64,000 nucleotides of DNA from Rhodamnia argentea (lineage: Eukaryota > Streptophyta > Magnoliopsida > Myrtales > Myrtaceae): the NCBI RefSeq assembly GCF_020921035.1, contig NW_025955866.1, forward strand, positions 1-64,000, in the 5' to 3' direction. The notes beneath the pieces were generated by a model. The model had not been told where the DNA came from. It did not search any database and saw only the letters and a program-made list of their open reading frames with translations. This document shows positions 23,640 through 35,814 of the stretch, piece by piece (position 1 is the stretch's first letter; every line of letters begins with the position of its first letter). The position numbers were made by a program, and so were the translations under genes.

Positions 23640-23757
23640 GGGGTGCAACACGAGGACTTCCCAGGAGGTCACCCATCCTAGTACTACTCTCGCCCAAGCA
23701 CGCTTAACTCGGAGTTCGATGGGATCCGGTGCATTAGTCTTCGGTATGATCGCACCC
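23640..23757 (-). rRNA. 5S rRNA: 5S rRNA gene, copy 55
   Basis: 118 nt. s1 CCGAAGACT (unique form), s2 TCGAAC, s3 TCCGAG. Confidence 0.91.
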
Positions 23758-24072
23758 GTTATGTTATGCATTGCAAATATATTTGCAATAAATGCCCTTC
23801 CCCTTCTTGCAAAATGTTCGAACTTTCTTTTTTCCTGGTTTTCGTGCCCTGTTGCGTGATTAGTTAACGGGATATCCCTTGGAAACGACAAACTAAGAAA
23901 AAAAATCCCCGTCGATCGAAATTCGCACGTAACTTTTGATCCGGATGGACTCACGGGGCCCGTAAGTACTTTTCGGAAAGCTCGTTCGAACCGGTCACGA
24001 TGGGCCCCGTTATGCCTTCCCGAGTGCATTTCCTGAGCCGTAAAAAAATTAAAAAATAAAAAACGAAAATGA

Positions 24073-24189
24073 GGGGTGCAACACGAGGACTTCCCAGGAG
24101 GTCACCCATCCTAGTACTACTCTCGCCCAAGCACGCTTAACCGGAGTTCGATGGGATCCGGTGCATTAGTGCTTGGTATGATCGCACCC
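24073..24189 (-). rRNA. 5S rRNA: 5S rRNA gene, copy 56
   Basis: 117 nt. s1 CCAAGCACT, s2 TCGAAC, s3 TCCGG. Confidence 0.91.
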
Positions 24190-24507
24190 GTTATGTTATG
24201 CATTGCAAATATATTTGCAATAAATGCCCTTCCCCTTCTTGCAAAATGTTCGAACTTTCTTTTTTCCTGGTTTTCGTGCCCTGTTGCGTGATTAGTTAAC
24301 GGGATATCCCTTGGAAACGACAAACTAAGAAAAAAAATCCCCGTCGATCGAAATTCGCACGTAACTTTTGATCCGGATGGACTCACGGGGCCCGTAAGTA
24401 CTTTTCGGAAAGCTCGTTCGAACCGGTCCACGATGGGCCCCGTTATGCCTTCCCGAGTGCATTTCCTGAGCCGTAAAAAAAAATTAAAAAATAAAAAACG
24501 AAAATGG

Positions 24508-24625
24508 GGGATGCAACACGAGGACTTCCCAGGAGGTCACCCATCCTAGTACTACTCTCGCCCAAGCACGCTTAACCGGAGTTCGATGGGATCCGGTGCA
24601 TTAGTGCTTTGGTATGATCGCACCC
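24508..24625 (-). rRNA. 5S rRNA: 5S rRNA gene, copy 57
   Basis: 118 nt. s1 CCAAAGCACT, s2 TCGAAC, s3 TCCGG. The 3' end reads GCATCCC rather than GCACCCC, which weakens pairing with the 5' GGGTGC of this copy. Confidence 0.91.
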
Positions 24626-24942
24626 GTTATGTTATGCATTGCAAATATATTTGCAATAAATGCCCTTCCCCTTCTTGCAAAATGTTCGAACTTTCTTTTT
24701 TCCTGGTTTTCGTGCCCTGTTGCGTGATTAGTTAACGGGATATCCCTTGGAAACGACAAACTAAGAAAAAAAATCCCCGTCGATCGAAATTCGCACGTAA
24801 CTTTTGATCCGGATGGACTCACGGGGCCCGTAAGTACTTTTCGGAAAGCTCGTTCGAACCGGTCACGATGGGCCCCGTTATGCCTTCCCGAGTGCATTTC
24901 CTGAGCCGTAAAAAAAAATTAAAAAATAAAAAACGAAAATGA

Positions 24943-25060
24943 GGGGTGCAACACGAGGACTTCCCAGGAGGTCACCCATCCTAGTACTACTCTCGCCCAA
25001 GCACGCTTAACCCGGAGTTCGATGGGATCCGGTGCATTAGTGCTTGGTATGATCGCACCC
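24943..25060 (-). rRNA. 5S rRNA: 5S rRNA gene, copy 58
   Basis: 118 nt. s1 CCAAGCACT, s2 TCGAAC, s3 TCCGGG. Confidence 0.92.
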
Positions 25061-25377
25061 GTTATGTTATGCATTGCAAATATATTTGCAATAAATGCCC
25101 TTCCCCTTCTTGCAAAATGTTCGAACTTTCTTTTTCCTGGTTTTCGTGCCCTGTTGCGTGATTAGTTAACGGGATATCCCTTGGAAACGACAAACTAAGA
25201 AAAAAAATCCCCGTCGATCGAAATTCGCACGTAACTTTTGATCCGGATGGACTCACGGGGCCCGTAAGTACTTTTCGGAAAGCTCGTTGCGAACCGGTCA
25301 CGATGGGCCCCGTTATGCCTTCCCGAGTGCATTTCCTGAGCCGTAAAAAAAAATTAAAAAATAAAAAACGAAAATGA

Positions 25378-25496
25378 GGGGTGCAACACGAGGACTTCCC
25401 AGGAGGTCACCCATCCTAGTACTACTCTCGCCCAAGCACGCTTAACCCGGAGTTCGATGGGATCCCGGTGCATTAGTCTTTGGTATGATCGCACCC
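25378..25496 (-). rRNA. 5S rRNA: 5S rRNA gene, copy 59
   Basis: 119 nt by cancelling indels: s1 CCAAAGACT, s2 TCGAAC, s3 TCCGGG, plus an extra G near nt 30 as in copy 54. Confidence 0.91.
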
Positions 25497-25816
25497 GTTA
25501 TGTTATGCATTGCAAATATATTTGCAATAAATGCCCTTCCCCTTCTTGCAAAATGTTCGAACTTTCTTTTTTCCTGGTTTTCGTGCCCCGTTGCGTGATT
25601 AGTTAACGGGATATCCCTTGGAAACGACAAACTAAGAAAAAAAATCCCCGTCGATCGAAATTCGCACGTAACTTTTGATCCGGATGGACTCACGGGGCCC
25701 GTAAGTACTTTTCGGAAAGCTCGTTCGAACCGGTCCACGATGGGCCCCGTTATGCCTTCCCGAGTGCATTTCCTGAGCCGTAGTAAAAAAAATTAAAAAA
25801 TAAAAAACGAAAATGA

Positions 25817-25934
25817 GGGGTGCAACACGAGGACTTCCCGGGAGGTCACCCATCCTAGTACTACTCTCGCCCAAGCACGCTTAACCCGGAGTTCGATGGG
25901 ATCCGGTGCATTAGTCTTTGGTATGATCGCACCC
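25817..25934 (-). rRNA. 5S rRNA: 5S rRNA gene, copy 60
   Basis: 118 nt. s1 CCAAAGACT, s2 TCGAAC, s3 TCCGGG. Box C CCCGGG. The terminator A-run begins GTAGTAAAA on plus. Confidence 0.92.
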
Positions 25935-26250
25935 GTTATGTTATGCATTGCAAATATATTTGCAATAAATGCCCTTCCCCTTCTTGCAAAATGTTCGAAC
26001 TTTCTTTTTCCTGGTTTTCGTGCCCTGTTGCGTGATTAGTTAACGGGATATCCCTTGGAAACGACAAACTAAGAAAAAAAATCCCCGTCGATCGAAATTC
26101 GCACGTAACTTTTGATCCGGATGGACTCACGGGGCCCGTAAGTACTTTTCGGAAAGCTCGTTCGAACCGGTCACGATGGGCCCCGTTATGCCTTCCCGAG
26201 TGCATTTCCTGAGCCGTAAAAAAAAATTAAAAAATAAAAAACGAAAATGA

Positions 26251-26367
26251 GGGGTGCAACACGAGGACTTCCCAGGAGGTCACCCATCCTAGTACTACTC
26301 TCGCCCAAGCACGCTTAACCGGAGTTCGATGGGATCCGGTGCATTAGTGCTTGGTATGATCGCACCC
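26251..26367 (-). rRNA. 5S rRNA: 5S rRNA gene, copy 61
   Basis: 117 nt. s1 CCAAGCACT, s2 TCGAAC, s3 TCCGG. Confidence 0.91.
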
Positions 26368-26683
26368 GTTATGTTATGCATTGCAAATATATTTGCAATA
26401 AATGCCCTTCCCCTTCTTGCAAAATGTTCGAACTTTCTTTTTCCTGGTTTTCGTGCCCTGTTGCGTGATTAGTTAACGGGATATCCCTTGGAAACGACAA
26501 ACTAAGAAAAAAAATCCCCGTCGATCGAAATTCGCACGTAACTTTTGATCCGGATGGACTCACGGGGCCCGTAAGTACTTTTCGGAAAGCTCGTTCGAAC
26601 CGGTCACGATGGGCCCCGTTATGCCTTCCCGAGTGCATTTCCTGAGCCGTAAAAAAAAATTAAAAAATAAAAAACGAAAATGA

Positions 26684-26801
26684 GGGGTGCAACACGAGGA
26701 CTTCCCGGGAGGTCACCCATCCTAGTACTACTCTCGCCCAAGCACGCTTAACCCGGAGTTCGATGGGATCCGGTGCATTAGTCTTTGGTATGATCGCACC
26801 C
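26684..26801 (-). rRNA. 5S rRNA: 5S rRNA gene, copy 62
   Basis: 118 nt. s1 CCAAAGACT, s2 TCGAAC, s3 TCCGGG. Box C CCCGGG. Confidence 0.92.
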
Positions 26802-27115
26802 GTTATGTTATGCATTGCAAATATATTTGCAATAAATGCCCTTCCCCTTCTTGCAAAATGTTCGAACTTTCTTTTTCCTGGTTTTCGTGCCTGTTGCGTG
26901 ATTAGTTAACGGGATATCCCTTGGAAACGACAAACTAAGAAAAAAAATCCCCGTCGATCGAAATTCGCACGTAACTTTTGATCCGGATGGACTCACGGGG
27001 CCCGTAAGTACTTTTCGGAAAGCTCGTTCGAACCGGTCACGATGGGCCCCGTTATGCCTTCCCGAGTGCATTTCCTGAGCCGTAAAAAAAAATTAAAAAA
27101 TAAAAAACGAAAATG

Positions 27116-27233
27116 GGGGTGCAACACGAGGACTTCCCAGGAGGTCACCCATCCTAGTACTACTCTCGCCCAAGCACGCTTAACCCGGAGTTCGATGGGA
27201 TCCGGTGCATTAGTGCTTGGTATGATCGCACCC
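27116..27233 (-). rRNA. 5S rRNA: 5S rRNA gene, copy 63
   Basis: 118 nt. s1 CCAAGCACT, s2 TCGAAC, s3 TCCGGG. The T that normally follows the 3' end is absent. Confidence 0.92.
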
Positions 27234-27549
27234 GTTATGTTATGCATTGCAAATATATTTGCAATAAATGCCCTTCCCCTTCTTGCAAAATGTTCGAACT
27301 TTCTTTTTCCTGGTTTTCGTGCCCTGTTGCGTGATTAGTTAACGGGATATCCCTTGGAAACGACAAACTAAGAAAAAAAATCCCCGTCGATCGAAATTCG
27401 CACGTAACTTTTGATCCGGATGGACTCACGGGGCCCGTAAGTACTTTTCGGAAAGCTCGTTCGAACCGGTCACGATGGGCCCCGTTATGCCTTCCCGAGT
27501 GCATTTCCTGAGCCGTAAAAAAAAATTAAAAAATAAAAAACGAAAATGA

Positions 27550-27667
27550 GGGGTGCAACACGAGGACTTCCCAGGAGGTCACCCATCCTAGTACTACTCT
27601 CGCCCAAGCACGCTTAACCCGGAGTTCGATGGGATCCGGTGCATTAGTGCTTGGTATGATCGCACCC
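27550..27667 (-). rRNA. 5S rRNA: 5S rRNA gene, copy 64
   Basis: 118 nt. s1 CCAAGCACT, s2 TCGAAC, s3 TCCGGG. Confidence 0.92.
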
Positions 27668-27983
27668 GTTATGTTATGCATTGCAAATATATTTGCAATA
27701 AATGCCCTTCCCCTTCTTGCAAAATGTTCGAACTTTCTTTTTTCCTGGTTTTCGTGCCCTGTTGCGTGATTAGTTAACGGGATATCCCTTGGAAACGACA
27801 AACTAAGAAAAAAAATCCCCGTCGATCGAAATTCGCACGTAACTTTTGATCCGGATGGACTCACGGGGCCCGTAAGTACTTTTCGGAAAGCTCGTTCGAA
27901 CCGGTCACGATGGGCCCCGTTATGCCTTCCCGAGTGCATTTCCTGAGCCGTAAAAAAAATTAAAAAATAAAAAACGAAAATGA

Positions 27984-28102
27984 GGGGTGCAACACGAGGA
28001 CTTCCCAGGAGGTCACCCATCCTAGTACTACTCTCGCCCAAGCACGCTTAACCCGGAGTTCGATGGGATCCGGTGCATTAGTGCTTTGGTATGATCGCAC
28101 CC
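27984..28102 (-). rRNA. 5S rRNA: 5S rRNA gene, copy 65
   Basis: 119 nt by cancelling indels: s1 CCAAAGCACT, s2 TCGAAC, s3 TCCGGG. Confidence 0.92.
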
Positions 28103-28418
28103 GTTATGTTATGCATTGCAAATATATTTGCAATAAATGCCCTTCCCCTTCTTGCAAAATGTTCGAACTTTCTTTTTTCCTGGTTTTCGTGCCCTGTTGC
28201 GTGATTAGTTAACGGGATATCCCTTGGAAACGACAAACTAAGAAAAAAAATCCCCGTCGATCGAAATTCGCACGTAACTTTTGATCCGGATGGACTCACG
28301 GGGCCCGTAAGTACTTTTCGGAAAGCTCGTTCGAACCGGTCACGATGGGCCCCGTTATGCCTTCCCGAGTGCATTTCCTGAGCCGTAAAAAAAATTAAAA
28401 AATAAAAAACGAAAATGA

Positions 28419-28537
28419 GGGGTGCAACACGAGGACTTCCCAGGAGGTCACCCATCCTAGTACTACTCTCGCCCAAGCACGCTTAACCCGGAGTTCGATG
28501 GGATCCGGTGCATTAGTGCTTTGGTATGATCGCACCC
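28419..28537 (-). rRNA. 5S rRNA: 5S rRNA gene, copy 66
   Basis: 119 nt by cancelling indels: s1 CCAAAGCACT, s2 TCGAAC, s3 TCCGGG. Confidence 0.92.
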
Positions 28538-28854
28538 GTTATGTTATGCATTGCAAATATATTTGCAATAAATGCCCTTCCCCTTCTTGCAAAATGTTCG
28601 AACTTTCTTTTTTCCTGGTTTTCGTGCCCTGTTGCGTGATTAGTTAACGGGATATCCCTTGGAAACGACAAACTAAGAAAAAAAATCCCCGTCGATCGAA
28701 ATTCGCACGTAACTTTTGATCCGGATGGACTCACGGGGCCCGTAAGTACTTTTCGGAAAGCTCGTTCGAACCGGTCACGATGGGCCCCGTTATGCCTTCC
28801 CGAGTGCATTTCCTGAGCCGTAAAAAAAAATTAAAAAATAAAAAACGAAAATGA

Positions 28855-28972
28855 GGGGTGCAACACGAGGACTTCCCAGGAGGTCACCCATCCTAGTACT
28901 ACTCTCGCCCAAGCACGCTTAACCCGGAGTTCGATGGGATCCGGTGCATTAGTCTTTGGTATGATCGCACCC
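28855..28972 (-). rRNA. 5S rRNA: 5S rRNA gene, copy 67
   Basis: 118 nt. s1 CCAAAGACT, s2 TCGAAC, s3 TCCGGG. Confidence 0.92.
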
Positions 28973-29291
28973 GTTATGTTATGCATTGCAAATATATTTG
29001 CAATAAATGCCCTTCCCCTTCTTGCAAAATGTTCGAACTTTCTTTTTTCCTGGTTTTCGTGCCCTGTTGCGTGATTAGTTAACGGGATATCCCTTGGAAA
29101 CGACAAACTAAGAAAAAAAATCCCCGTCGATCGAAATTCGCACGTAACTTTTGATCCGGATGGACTCACGGGGCCCGTAAGTACTTTTCGGAAAGCTCGT
29201 TCCGAACCGGTCACGATGGGCCCCGTTATGCCTTCCCGAGTGCATTTCCTGAGCCGTAAAAAAAAAATTAAAAAATAAAAAACGAAAATGA

Positions 29292-29409
29292 GGGGTGCAA
29301 CACGAGGACTTCCCAGGAGGTCACCCATCCTAGTACTACTCTCGCCCAAGCACGCTTAACCCGGAGTTCGATGGGATCCGGTGCATTAGTGCTTGGTATG
29401 ATCGCACCC
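29292..29409 (-). rRNA. 5S rRNA: 5S rRNA gene, copy 68
   Basis: 118 nt. s1 CCAAGCACT, s2 TCGAAC, s3 TCCGGG. Confidence 0.92.
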
Positions 29410-29726
29410 GTTATGTTATGCATTGCAAATATATTTGCAATAAATGCCCTTCCCCTTCTTGCAAAATGTTCGAACTTTCTTTTTTCCTGGTTTTCGTGCC
29501 CTGTTGCGTGATTAGTTAACGGGATATCCCTTGGAAACGACAAACTAAGAAAAAAAATCCCCGTCGATCGAAATTCGCACGTAACTTTTGATCCGGATGG
29601 ACTCACGGGGCCCGTAAGTACTTTTCGGAAAGCTCGTTCGAACCGGTCACGATGGGCCCCGTTATGCCTTCCCGAGTGCATTTCCTGAGCCGTAAAAAAA
29701 AATTAAAAAATAAAAAACGAAAATGA

Positions 29727-29844
29727 GGGGTGCAACACGAGGACTTCCCAGGAGGTCACCCATCCTAGTACTACTCTCGCCCAAGCACGCTTAACTCGGA
29801 GTTCGATGGGATCCGGTGCATTAGTCTTTGGTATGATCGCACCC
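29727..29844 (-). rRNA. 5S rRNA: 5S rRNA gene, copy 69
   Basis: 118 nt. s1 CCAAAGACT, s2 TCGAAC, s3 TCCGAG. Confidence 0.92.
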
Positions 29845-30162
29845 GTTATGTTATGCATTGCAAATATATTTGCAATAAATGCCCTTCCCCTTCTTGCAAA
29901 ATGTTCGAACTTTCTTTTTTCCTGGTTTTCGTGCCCTGTTGCGTGATTAGTTAACGGGATATCCCTTGGAAACGACAAACTAAGAGAAAAAATCCCCGTC
30001 GATCGAAATTCGCACGTAACTTTTGATCCGGATGGACTCACGGGGCCCGTAAGTACTTTTCGGAAAGCTCGTTTCGAACCGGTCACGATGGGCCCCGTTA
30101 TGCCTTCCCGAGTGCATTTCCTGAGCCGTAAAAAAAAATTAAAAAATAAAAAACGAAAATGA

Positions 30163-30279
30163 GGGGTGCAACACGAGGACTTCCCAGGAGGTCACCCATC
30201 CTAGTACTACTCTCGCCCAAGCACGCTTAACCGGAGTTCGATGGGATCCGGTGCATTAGTCTTTGGTATGATCGCACCC
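30163..30279 (-). rRNA. 5S rRNA: 5S rRNA gene, copy 70
   Basis: 117 nt. s1 CCAAAGACT, s2 TCGAAC, s3 TCCGG. Confidence 0.91.
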
Positions 30280-30595
30280 GTTATGTTATGCATTGCAAAT
30301 ATATTTGCAATAAATGCCCTTCCCCTTCTTGCAAAATGTTCGAACTTTCTTTTTCCTGGTTTTCGTGCCCTGTTGCGTGATTAGTTAACGGGATATCCCT
30401 TGGAAACGACAAACTAAGAAAAAAAATCCCCGTCGATCGAAATTCGCACGTAACTTTTGATCCGGATGGACTCACGGGGCCCGTAAGTACTTTTCGGAAA
30501 GCTCGTTCGAACCGGTCACGATGGGCCCCGTTATGCCTTCCCGAGTGCATTTCCTGAGCCGTAAAAAAAAATTAAAAAATAAAAAACGAAAATGA

Positions 30596-30712
30596 GGGGT
30601 GCAACACGAGGACTTCCCAGGAGGTCACCCATCCTAGTACTACTCTCGCCCAAGCACGCTTAACCGGAGTTCGATGGGATCCGGTGCATTAGTCTTTGGT
30701 ATGATCGCACCC
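30596..30712 (-). rRNA. 5S rRNA: 5S rRNA gene, copy 71
   Basis: 117 nt. s1 CCAAAGACT, s2 TCGAAC, s3 TCCGG. Confidence 0.91.
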
Positions 30713-31028
30713 GTTATGTTATGCATTGCAAATATATTTGCAATAAATGCCCTTCCCCTTCTTGCAAAATGTTCGAACTTTCTTTTTTCCTGGTTTTCGT
30801 GCCTGTTGCGTGATTAGTTAACGGGATATCCCTTGGAAACGACAAACTAAGAAAAAAAATCCCCGTCGATCGAAATTCGCACGTAACTTTTGATCCGGAT
30901 GGACTCACGGGGCCCGTAAGTACTTTTCGGAAAGCTCGTTCGAACCGGTCACGATGGGCCCCGTTATGCCTTCCCGAGTGCATTTCCTGAGCCGTAAAAA
31001 AAAATTAAAAAATAAAAAACGAAAATGA

Positions 31029-31146
31029 GGGGTGCAACACGAGGACTTCCCAGGAGGTCACCCATCCTAGTACTACTCTCGCCCAAGCACGCTTAACCCG
31101 GAGTTCGATGGGATCCGGTGCATTAGTCTTTGGTATGATCGCACCC
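31029..31146 (-). rRNA. 5S rRNA: 5S rRNA gene, copy 72
   Basis: 118 nt. s1 CCAAAGACT, s2 TCGAAC, s3 TCCGGG. Confidence 0.92.
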
Positions 31147-31463
31147 GTTATGTTATGCATTGCAAATATATTTGCAATAAATGCCCTTCCCCTTCTTGCA
31201 AAATGTTCGAACTTTCTTTTTTCCTGGTTTTCGTGCCCTGTTGCGTGATTAGTTAACGGGATATCCCTTGGAAACGACAAACTAAGAAAAAAATCCCCGT
31301 CGATCGAAATTCGCACGTAACTTTTGATCCGGATGGACTCACGGGGCCCGTAAGTACTTTTCGGAAAGCTCGTTCGAACCGGTCACGATGGGCCCCGTTA
31401 TGCCTTCCCGAGTGCATTTCCTGAGCCGTAAAAAAAAATTAAAAAATAAAAAACGAAAATGAG

Positions 31464-31581
31464 GGGGTGCAACACGAGGACTTCCCAGGAGGTCACCCAT
31501 CCTAGTACTACTCTCGCCCAAGCACGCTTAACCCGGAGTTCGATGGGATCCGGTGCATTAGTGCTTGGTATGATCGCACCC
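31464..31581 (-). rRNA. 5S rRNA: 5S rRNA gene, copy 73
   Basis: 118 nt. s1 CCAAGCACT, s2 TCGAAC, s3 TCCGGG. A fifth G at the plus-strand start leaves the 3' end uncertain by one base. Confidence 0.91.
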
Positions 31582-31898
31582 GTTATGTTATGCATTGCAA
31601 ATATATTTGCAATAAATGCCCTTCCCCTTCTTGCAAAATGTTCGAACTTTCTTTTTTCCTGGTTTTCGTGCCACGTTGCGTGATTAGTTAACGGGATATC
31701 CCTTGGAAACGACAAACTAAGAAAAAAAATCCCCGTCGATCGAAATTCGCACGTAACTTTTGATCCGGATGGACTCACGGGGCCCGTAAGTACTTTTCGG
31801 AAAGCTCGTTCGAACCGGTCACGATGGGCCCCGTTATGCCTTCCCGAGTGCATTTCCTGAGCCGTAAAAAAAAATTAAAAAATAAAAAACGAAAATGA

Positions 31899-32017
31899 GG
31901 GGTGCAACACGAGGACTTCCCAGGAGGTCACCCATCCTAGTACTACTCTCGCCCAAGCACGCTTAACCCGGAGTTCGATGGGATCCGGTGCATTAGTGCT
32001 TTGGTATGATCGCACCC
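31899..32017 (-). rRNA. 5S rRNA: 5S rRNA gene, copy 74
   Basis: 119 nt by cancelling indels: s1 CCAAAGCACT, s2 TCGAAC, s3 TCCGGG. Confidence 0.92.
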
Positions 32018-32336
32018 GTTATGTTATGCATTGCAAATATATTTGCAATAAATGCCCTTCCCCTTCTTGCAAAATGTTCGAACTTTCTTTTTTCCTGGTT
32101 TTCGTGCCCTGTTGCGTGATTAGTTAACGGGATATCCCTTGGAAACGACAAACTAAGAAAAAAAATCCCCGTCGATCGAAATTCGCACGTAACTTTTGAT
32201 CCGGATGGACTCACGGGGCCCGTAAGTACTTTTCGGAAAGCTTCGTTCGAACCGGTCCACGATGGGCCCCGTTATGCCTTCCCGAGTGCATTTCCTGAGC
32301 CGTAAAAAAAAATTAAAAAATAAAAAACGAAAATGA

Positions 32337-32454
32337 GGGGTGCAACACGAGGACTTCCCAGGAGGTCACCCATCCTAGTACTACTCTCGCCCAAGCACGC
32401 TTAACCCGGAGTTCGATGGGATCCGGTGCATTAGTCTTTGGTATGATCGCACCC
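32337..32454 (-). rRNA. 5S rRNA: 5S rRNA gene, copy 75
   Basis: 118 nt. s1 CCAAAGACT, s2 TCGAAC, s3 TCCGGG. Confidence 0.92.
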
Positions 32455-32770
32455 GTTATGTTATGCATTGCAAATATATTTGCAATAAATGCCCTTCCCC
32501 TTCTTGCAAAATGTTCGAACTTTCTTTTTTCCTGGTTTTCGTGCCCTGTTGCGTGATTAGTTAACGGGATATCCCTTGGAAACGACAAACTAAGAAAAAA
32601 ATCCCCGTCGATCGAAATTCGCACGTAACTTTTGATCCGGATGGACTCACGGGGCCCGTAAGTACTTTTCGGAAAGCTCGTTCGAACCGGTCACGATGGG
32701 CCCCGTTATGCCTTCCCGAGTGCATTTCCTGAGCCGTAAAAAAAAATTAAAAAATAAAAAACGAAAATGA

Positions 32771-32888
32771 GGGGTGCAACACGAGGACTTCCCGGGAGGT
32801 CACCCATCCTAGTACTACTCTCGCCCAAGCACGCTTAACCCGGAGTTCGATGGGATCCGGTGCATTAGTCTTTGGTATGATCGCACCC
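32771..32888 (-). rRNA. 5S rRNA: 5S rRNA gene, copy 76
   Basis: 118 nt. s1 CCAAAGACT, s2 TCGAAC, s3 TCCGGG. Box C CCCGGG. Confidence 0.92.
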
Positions 32889-33206
32889 GTTATGTTATGC
32901 ATTGCAAATATATTTGCAATAAATGCCCTTCCCCTTCTTGCAAAATGTTCGAACTTTCTTTTTTCCTGGTTTTCGTGCCCCTGTTGCGTGATTAGTTAAC
33001 GGGATATCCCTTGGAAACGACAAACTAAGAAAAAAAATCCCCGTCGATCGAAATTCGCACGTAACTTTTGATCCGGATGGACTCACGGGGCCCGTAAGTA
33101 CTTTTCGGAAAGCTCGTTCGAACCGGTCACGATGGGCCCCGTTATGCCTTCCCGAGTGCATTTCCTGAGCCGTAAAAAAAAATTAAAAAATAAAAAACGA
33201 AAATGA

Positions 33207-33324
33207 GGGGTGCAACACGAGGACTTCCCAGGAGGTCACCCATCCTAGTACTACTCTCGCCCAAGCACGCTTAACCGGAGTTCGATGGGATCCGGTGCAT
33301 TAGTGCTTTGGTATGATCGCACCC
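33207..33324 (-). rRNA. 5S rRNA: 5S rRNA gene, copy 77
   Basis: 118 nt. s1 CCAAAGCACT, s2 TCGAAC, s3 TCCGG. Confidence 0.91.
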
Positions 33325-33639
33325 GTTATGTTATGCATTGCAAATATATTTGCAATAAATGCCCTTCCCCTTCTTGCAAAATGTTCGAACTTTCTTTTTT
33401 CCTGGTTTTCGTGCCTGTTGCGTGATTAGTTAACGGGATATCCCTTGGAAACGACAAACTAAGAAAAAAAATCCCCGTCGATCGAAATTCGCACGTAACT
33501 TTTGATCCGGATGGACTCACGGGGCCCGTAAGTACTTTTCGGAAAGCTCGTTCGAACCGGTCACGATGGGCCCCGTTATGCCTTCCCGAGTGCATTTCCT
33601 GAGCCGTAAAAAAAATTAAAAAATAAAAAACGAAAATGA

Positions 33640-33758
33640 GGGGTGCAACACGAGGACTTCCCGGGAGGTCACCCATCCTAGTACTACTCTCGCCCAAGCA
33701 CGCTTAACCCGGAGTTCCGATGGGATCCGGTGCATTAGTCTTTGGTATGATCGCACCC
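33640..33758 (-). rRNA. 5S rRNA: 5S rRNA gene, copy 78
   Basis: 119 nt by cancelling indels: s1 CCAAAGACT, s2 TCGGAAC (base change), s3 TCCGGG. Box C CCCGGG. Confidence 0.92.
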
Positions 33759-34074
33759 GTTATGTTATGCATTGCAAATATATTTGCAATAAATGCCCTT
33801 CCCCTTCTTGCAAAATGTTCGAACTTTCTTTTTCCTGGTTTTTCGTGCCCTGTTGCGTGATTAGTTAACGGGATATCCCTTGGAAACGACAAACTAAGAA
33901 AAAAAATCCCCGTCGATCGAAATTCGCACGTAACTTTTGATCCGGATGGACTCACGGGGCCCGTAAGTACTTTTCGGAAAGCTCGTTCCGAACCGGTCAC
34001 GATGGGCCCCGTTATGCCTTCCCGAGTGCATTTCCTGAGCCGTAAAAAAATTAAAAAATAAAAAACGAAAATGA

Positions 34075-34192
34075 GGGGTGCAACACGAGGACTTCCCAGG
34101 AGGTCACCCATCCTAGTACTACTCTCGCCCAAGCACGCTTAACCGGAGTTCGATGGGATCCGGTGCATTAGTGCTTTGGTATGATCGCACCC
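34075..34192 (-). rRNA. 5S rRNA: 5S rRNA gene, copy 79
   Basis: 118 nt. s1 CCAAAGCACT, s2 TCGAAC, s3 TCCGG. Confidence 0.91.
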
Positions 34193-34510
34193 GTTATGTT
34201 ATGCATTGCAAATATATTTGCAATAAATGCCCTTCCCCTTCTTGCAAAATGTTCGAACTTTCTTTTTTCCTGGTTTTCGTGCCCTGTTGCGTGATTAGTT
34301 AACGGGATATCCCTTGGAAACGACAAACTAAGAAAAAAAATCCCCGTCGATCGAAATTCGCACGTAACTTTTGATCCGGATGGACTCACGGGGCCCGTAA
34401 GTACTTTTCGGAAAGCTCGTTCCGAACCGGTCACGATGGGCCCCGTTATGCCTTCCCGAGTGCATTTCCTGAGCCGTAAAAAAAAATTAAAAAATAAAAA
34501 ACGAAAATGA

Positions 34511-34627
34511 GGGGTGCAACACGAGGACTTCCCAGGAGGTCACCCATCCTAGTACTACTCTCGCCCAAGCACGCTTAACCGGAGTTCGATGGGATCCGGT
34601 GCATTAGTCTTTGGTATGATCGCACCC
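34511..34627 (-). rRNA. 5S rRNA: 5S rRNA gene, copy 80
   Basis: 117 nt. s1 CCAAAGACT, s2 TCGAAC, s3 TCCGG. Confidence 0.91.
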
Positions 34628-34943
34628 GTTATGTTATGCATTGCAAATATATTTGCAATAAATGCCCTTCCCCTTCTTGCAAAATGTTCGAACTTTCTTT
34701 TTTCCTGGTTTTCGTGCCCTGTTGCGTGATTAGTTAACGGGATATCCCTTGGAAACGACAAACTAAGAAAAAAAATCCCCGTCGATCGAAATTCGCACGT
34801 AACTTTTGATCCGGATGGACTCACGGGGCCCGTAAGTACTTTTCGGAAAGCTCGTTCGAACCGGTCACGATGGGCCCCGTTATGCCTTCCCGAGTGCATT
34901 TCCTGAGCCGTAAAAAAAATTAAAAAATAAAAAACGAAAATGA

Positions 34944-35061
34944 GGGGTGCAACACGAGGACTTCCCAGGAGGTCACCCATCCTAGTACTACTCTCGCCCA
35001 AGCACGCTTAACCGGAGTTCGATGGGATCCGGTGCATTAGTGCTTTGGTATGATCGCACCC
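34944..35061 (-). rRNA. 5S rRNA: 5S rRNA gene, copy 81
   Basis: 118 nt. s1 CCAAAGCACT, s2 TCGAAC, s3 TCCGG. Confidence 0.91.
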
Positions 35062-35377
35062 GTTATGTTATGCATTGCAAATATATTTGCAATAAATGCC
35101 CTTCCCCTTCTTGCAAAATGTTCGAACTTTCTTTTTTCCTGGTTTTCGTGCCTGTTGCGTGATTAGTTAACGGGATATCCCTTGGAAACGACAAACTAAG
35201 AAAAAAAATCCCCGTCGATCGAAATTCGCACGTAACTTTTGATCCGGATGGACTCACGGGGCCCGTAAGTACTTTTCGGAAAGCTCGTTCGAACCGGTCA
35301 CGATGGGCCCCGTTATGCCTTCCCGAGTGCATTTCCTGAGCCGTAAAAAAAAATTAAAAAATAAAAAACGAAAATGA

Positions 35378-35497
35378 GGGGTGCAACACGAGGACTTCCC
35401 GAGGAGGTCACCCATCCTAGTACTACTCTCGCCCAAGCACGCTTAACCCGGAGTTCGATGGGATCCGGTGCATTAGTGCTTTGGTATGATCGCACCC
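35378..35497 (-). rRNA. 5S rRNA: 5S rRNA gene, copy 82
   Basis: 120 nt. s1 CCAAAGCACT, s2 TCGAAC, s3 TCCGGG, plus one extra base in box C (CCTCGGG). Confidence 0.91.
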
Positions 35498-35814
35498 GTT
35501 ATGTTATGCATTGCAAATATATTTGCAATAAATGCCCTTCCCCTTCTTGCAAAATGTTCGAACTTTCTTTTTTCCTGGTTTTCGTGCCCTGTTGCGTGAT
35601 TAGTTAACGGGATATCCCTTGGAAACGACAAACTAAGAAAAAAAATCCCCGTCGATCGAAATTCGCACGTAACTTTTGATCCGGATGGACTCACGGGGCC
35701 CGTAAGTACTTTTCGGAAAGCTCGTTCCGAACCGGTCACGATGGGCCCCGTTATGCCTTCCCGAGTGCATTTCCTGAGCCGTAAAAAAAATTAAAAAATA
35801 AAAAACGAAAATGA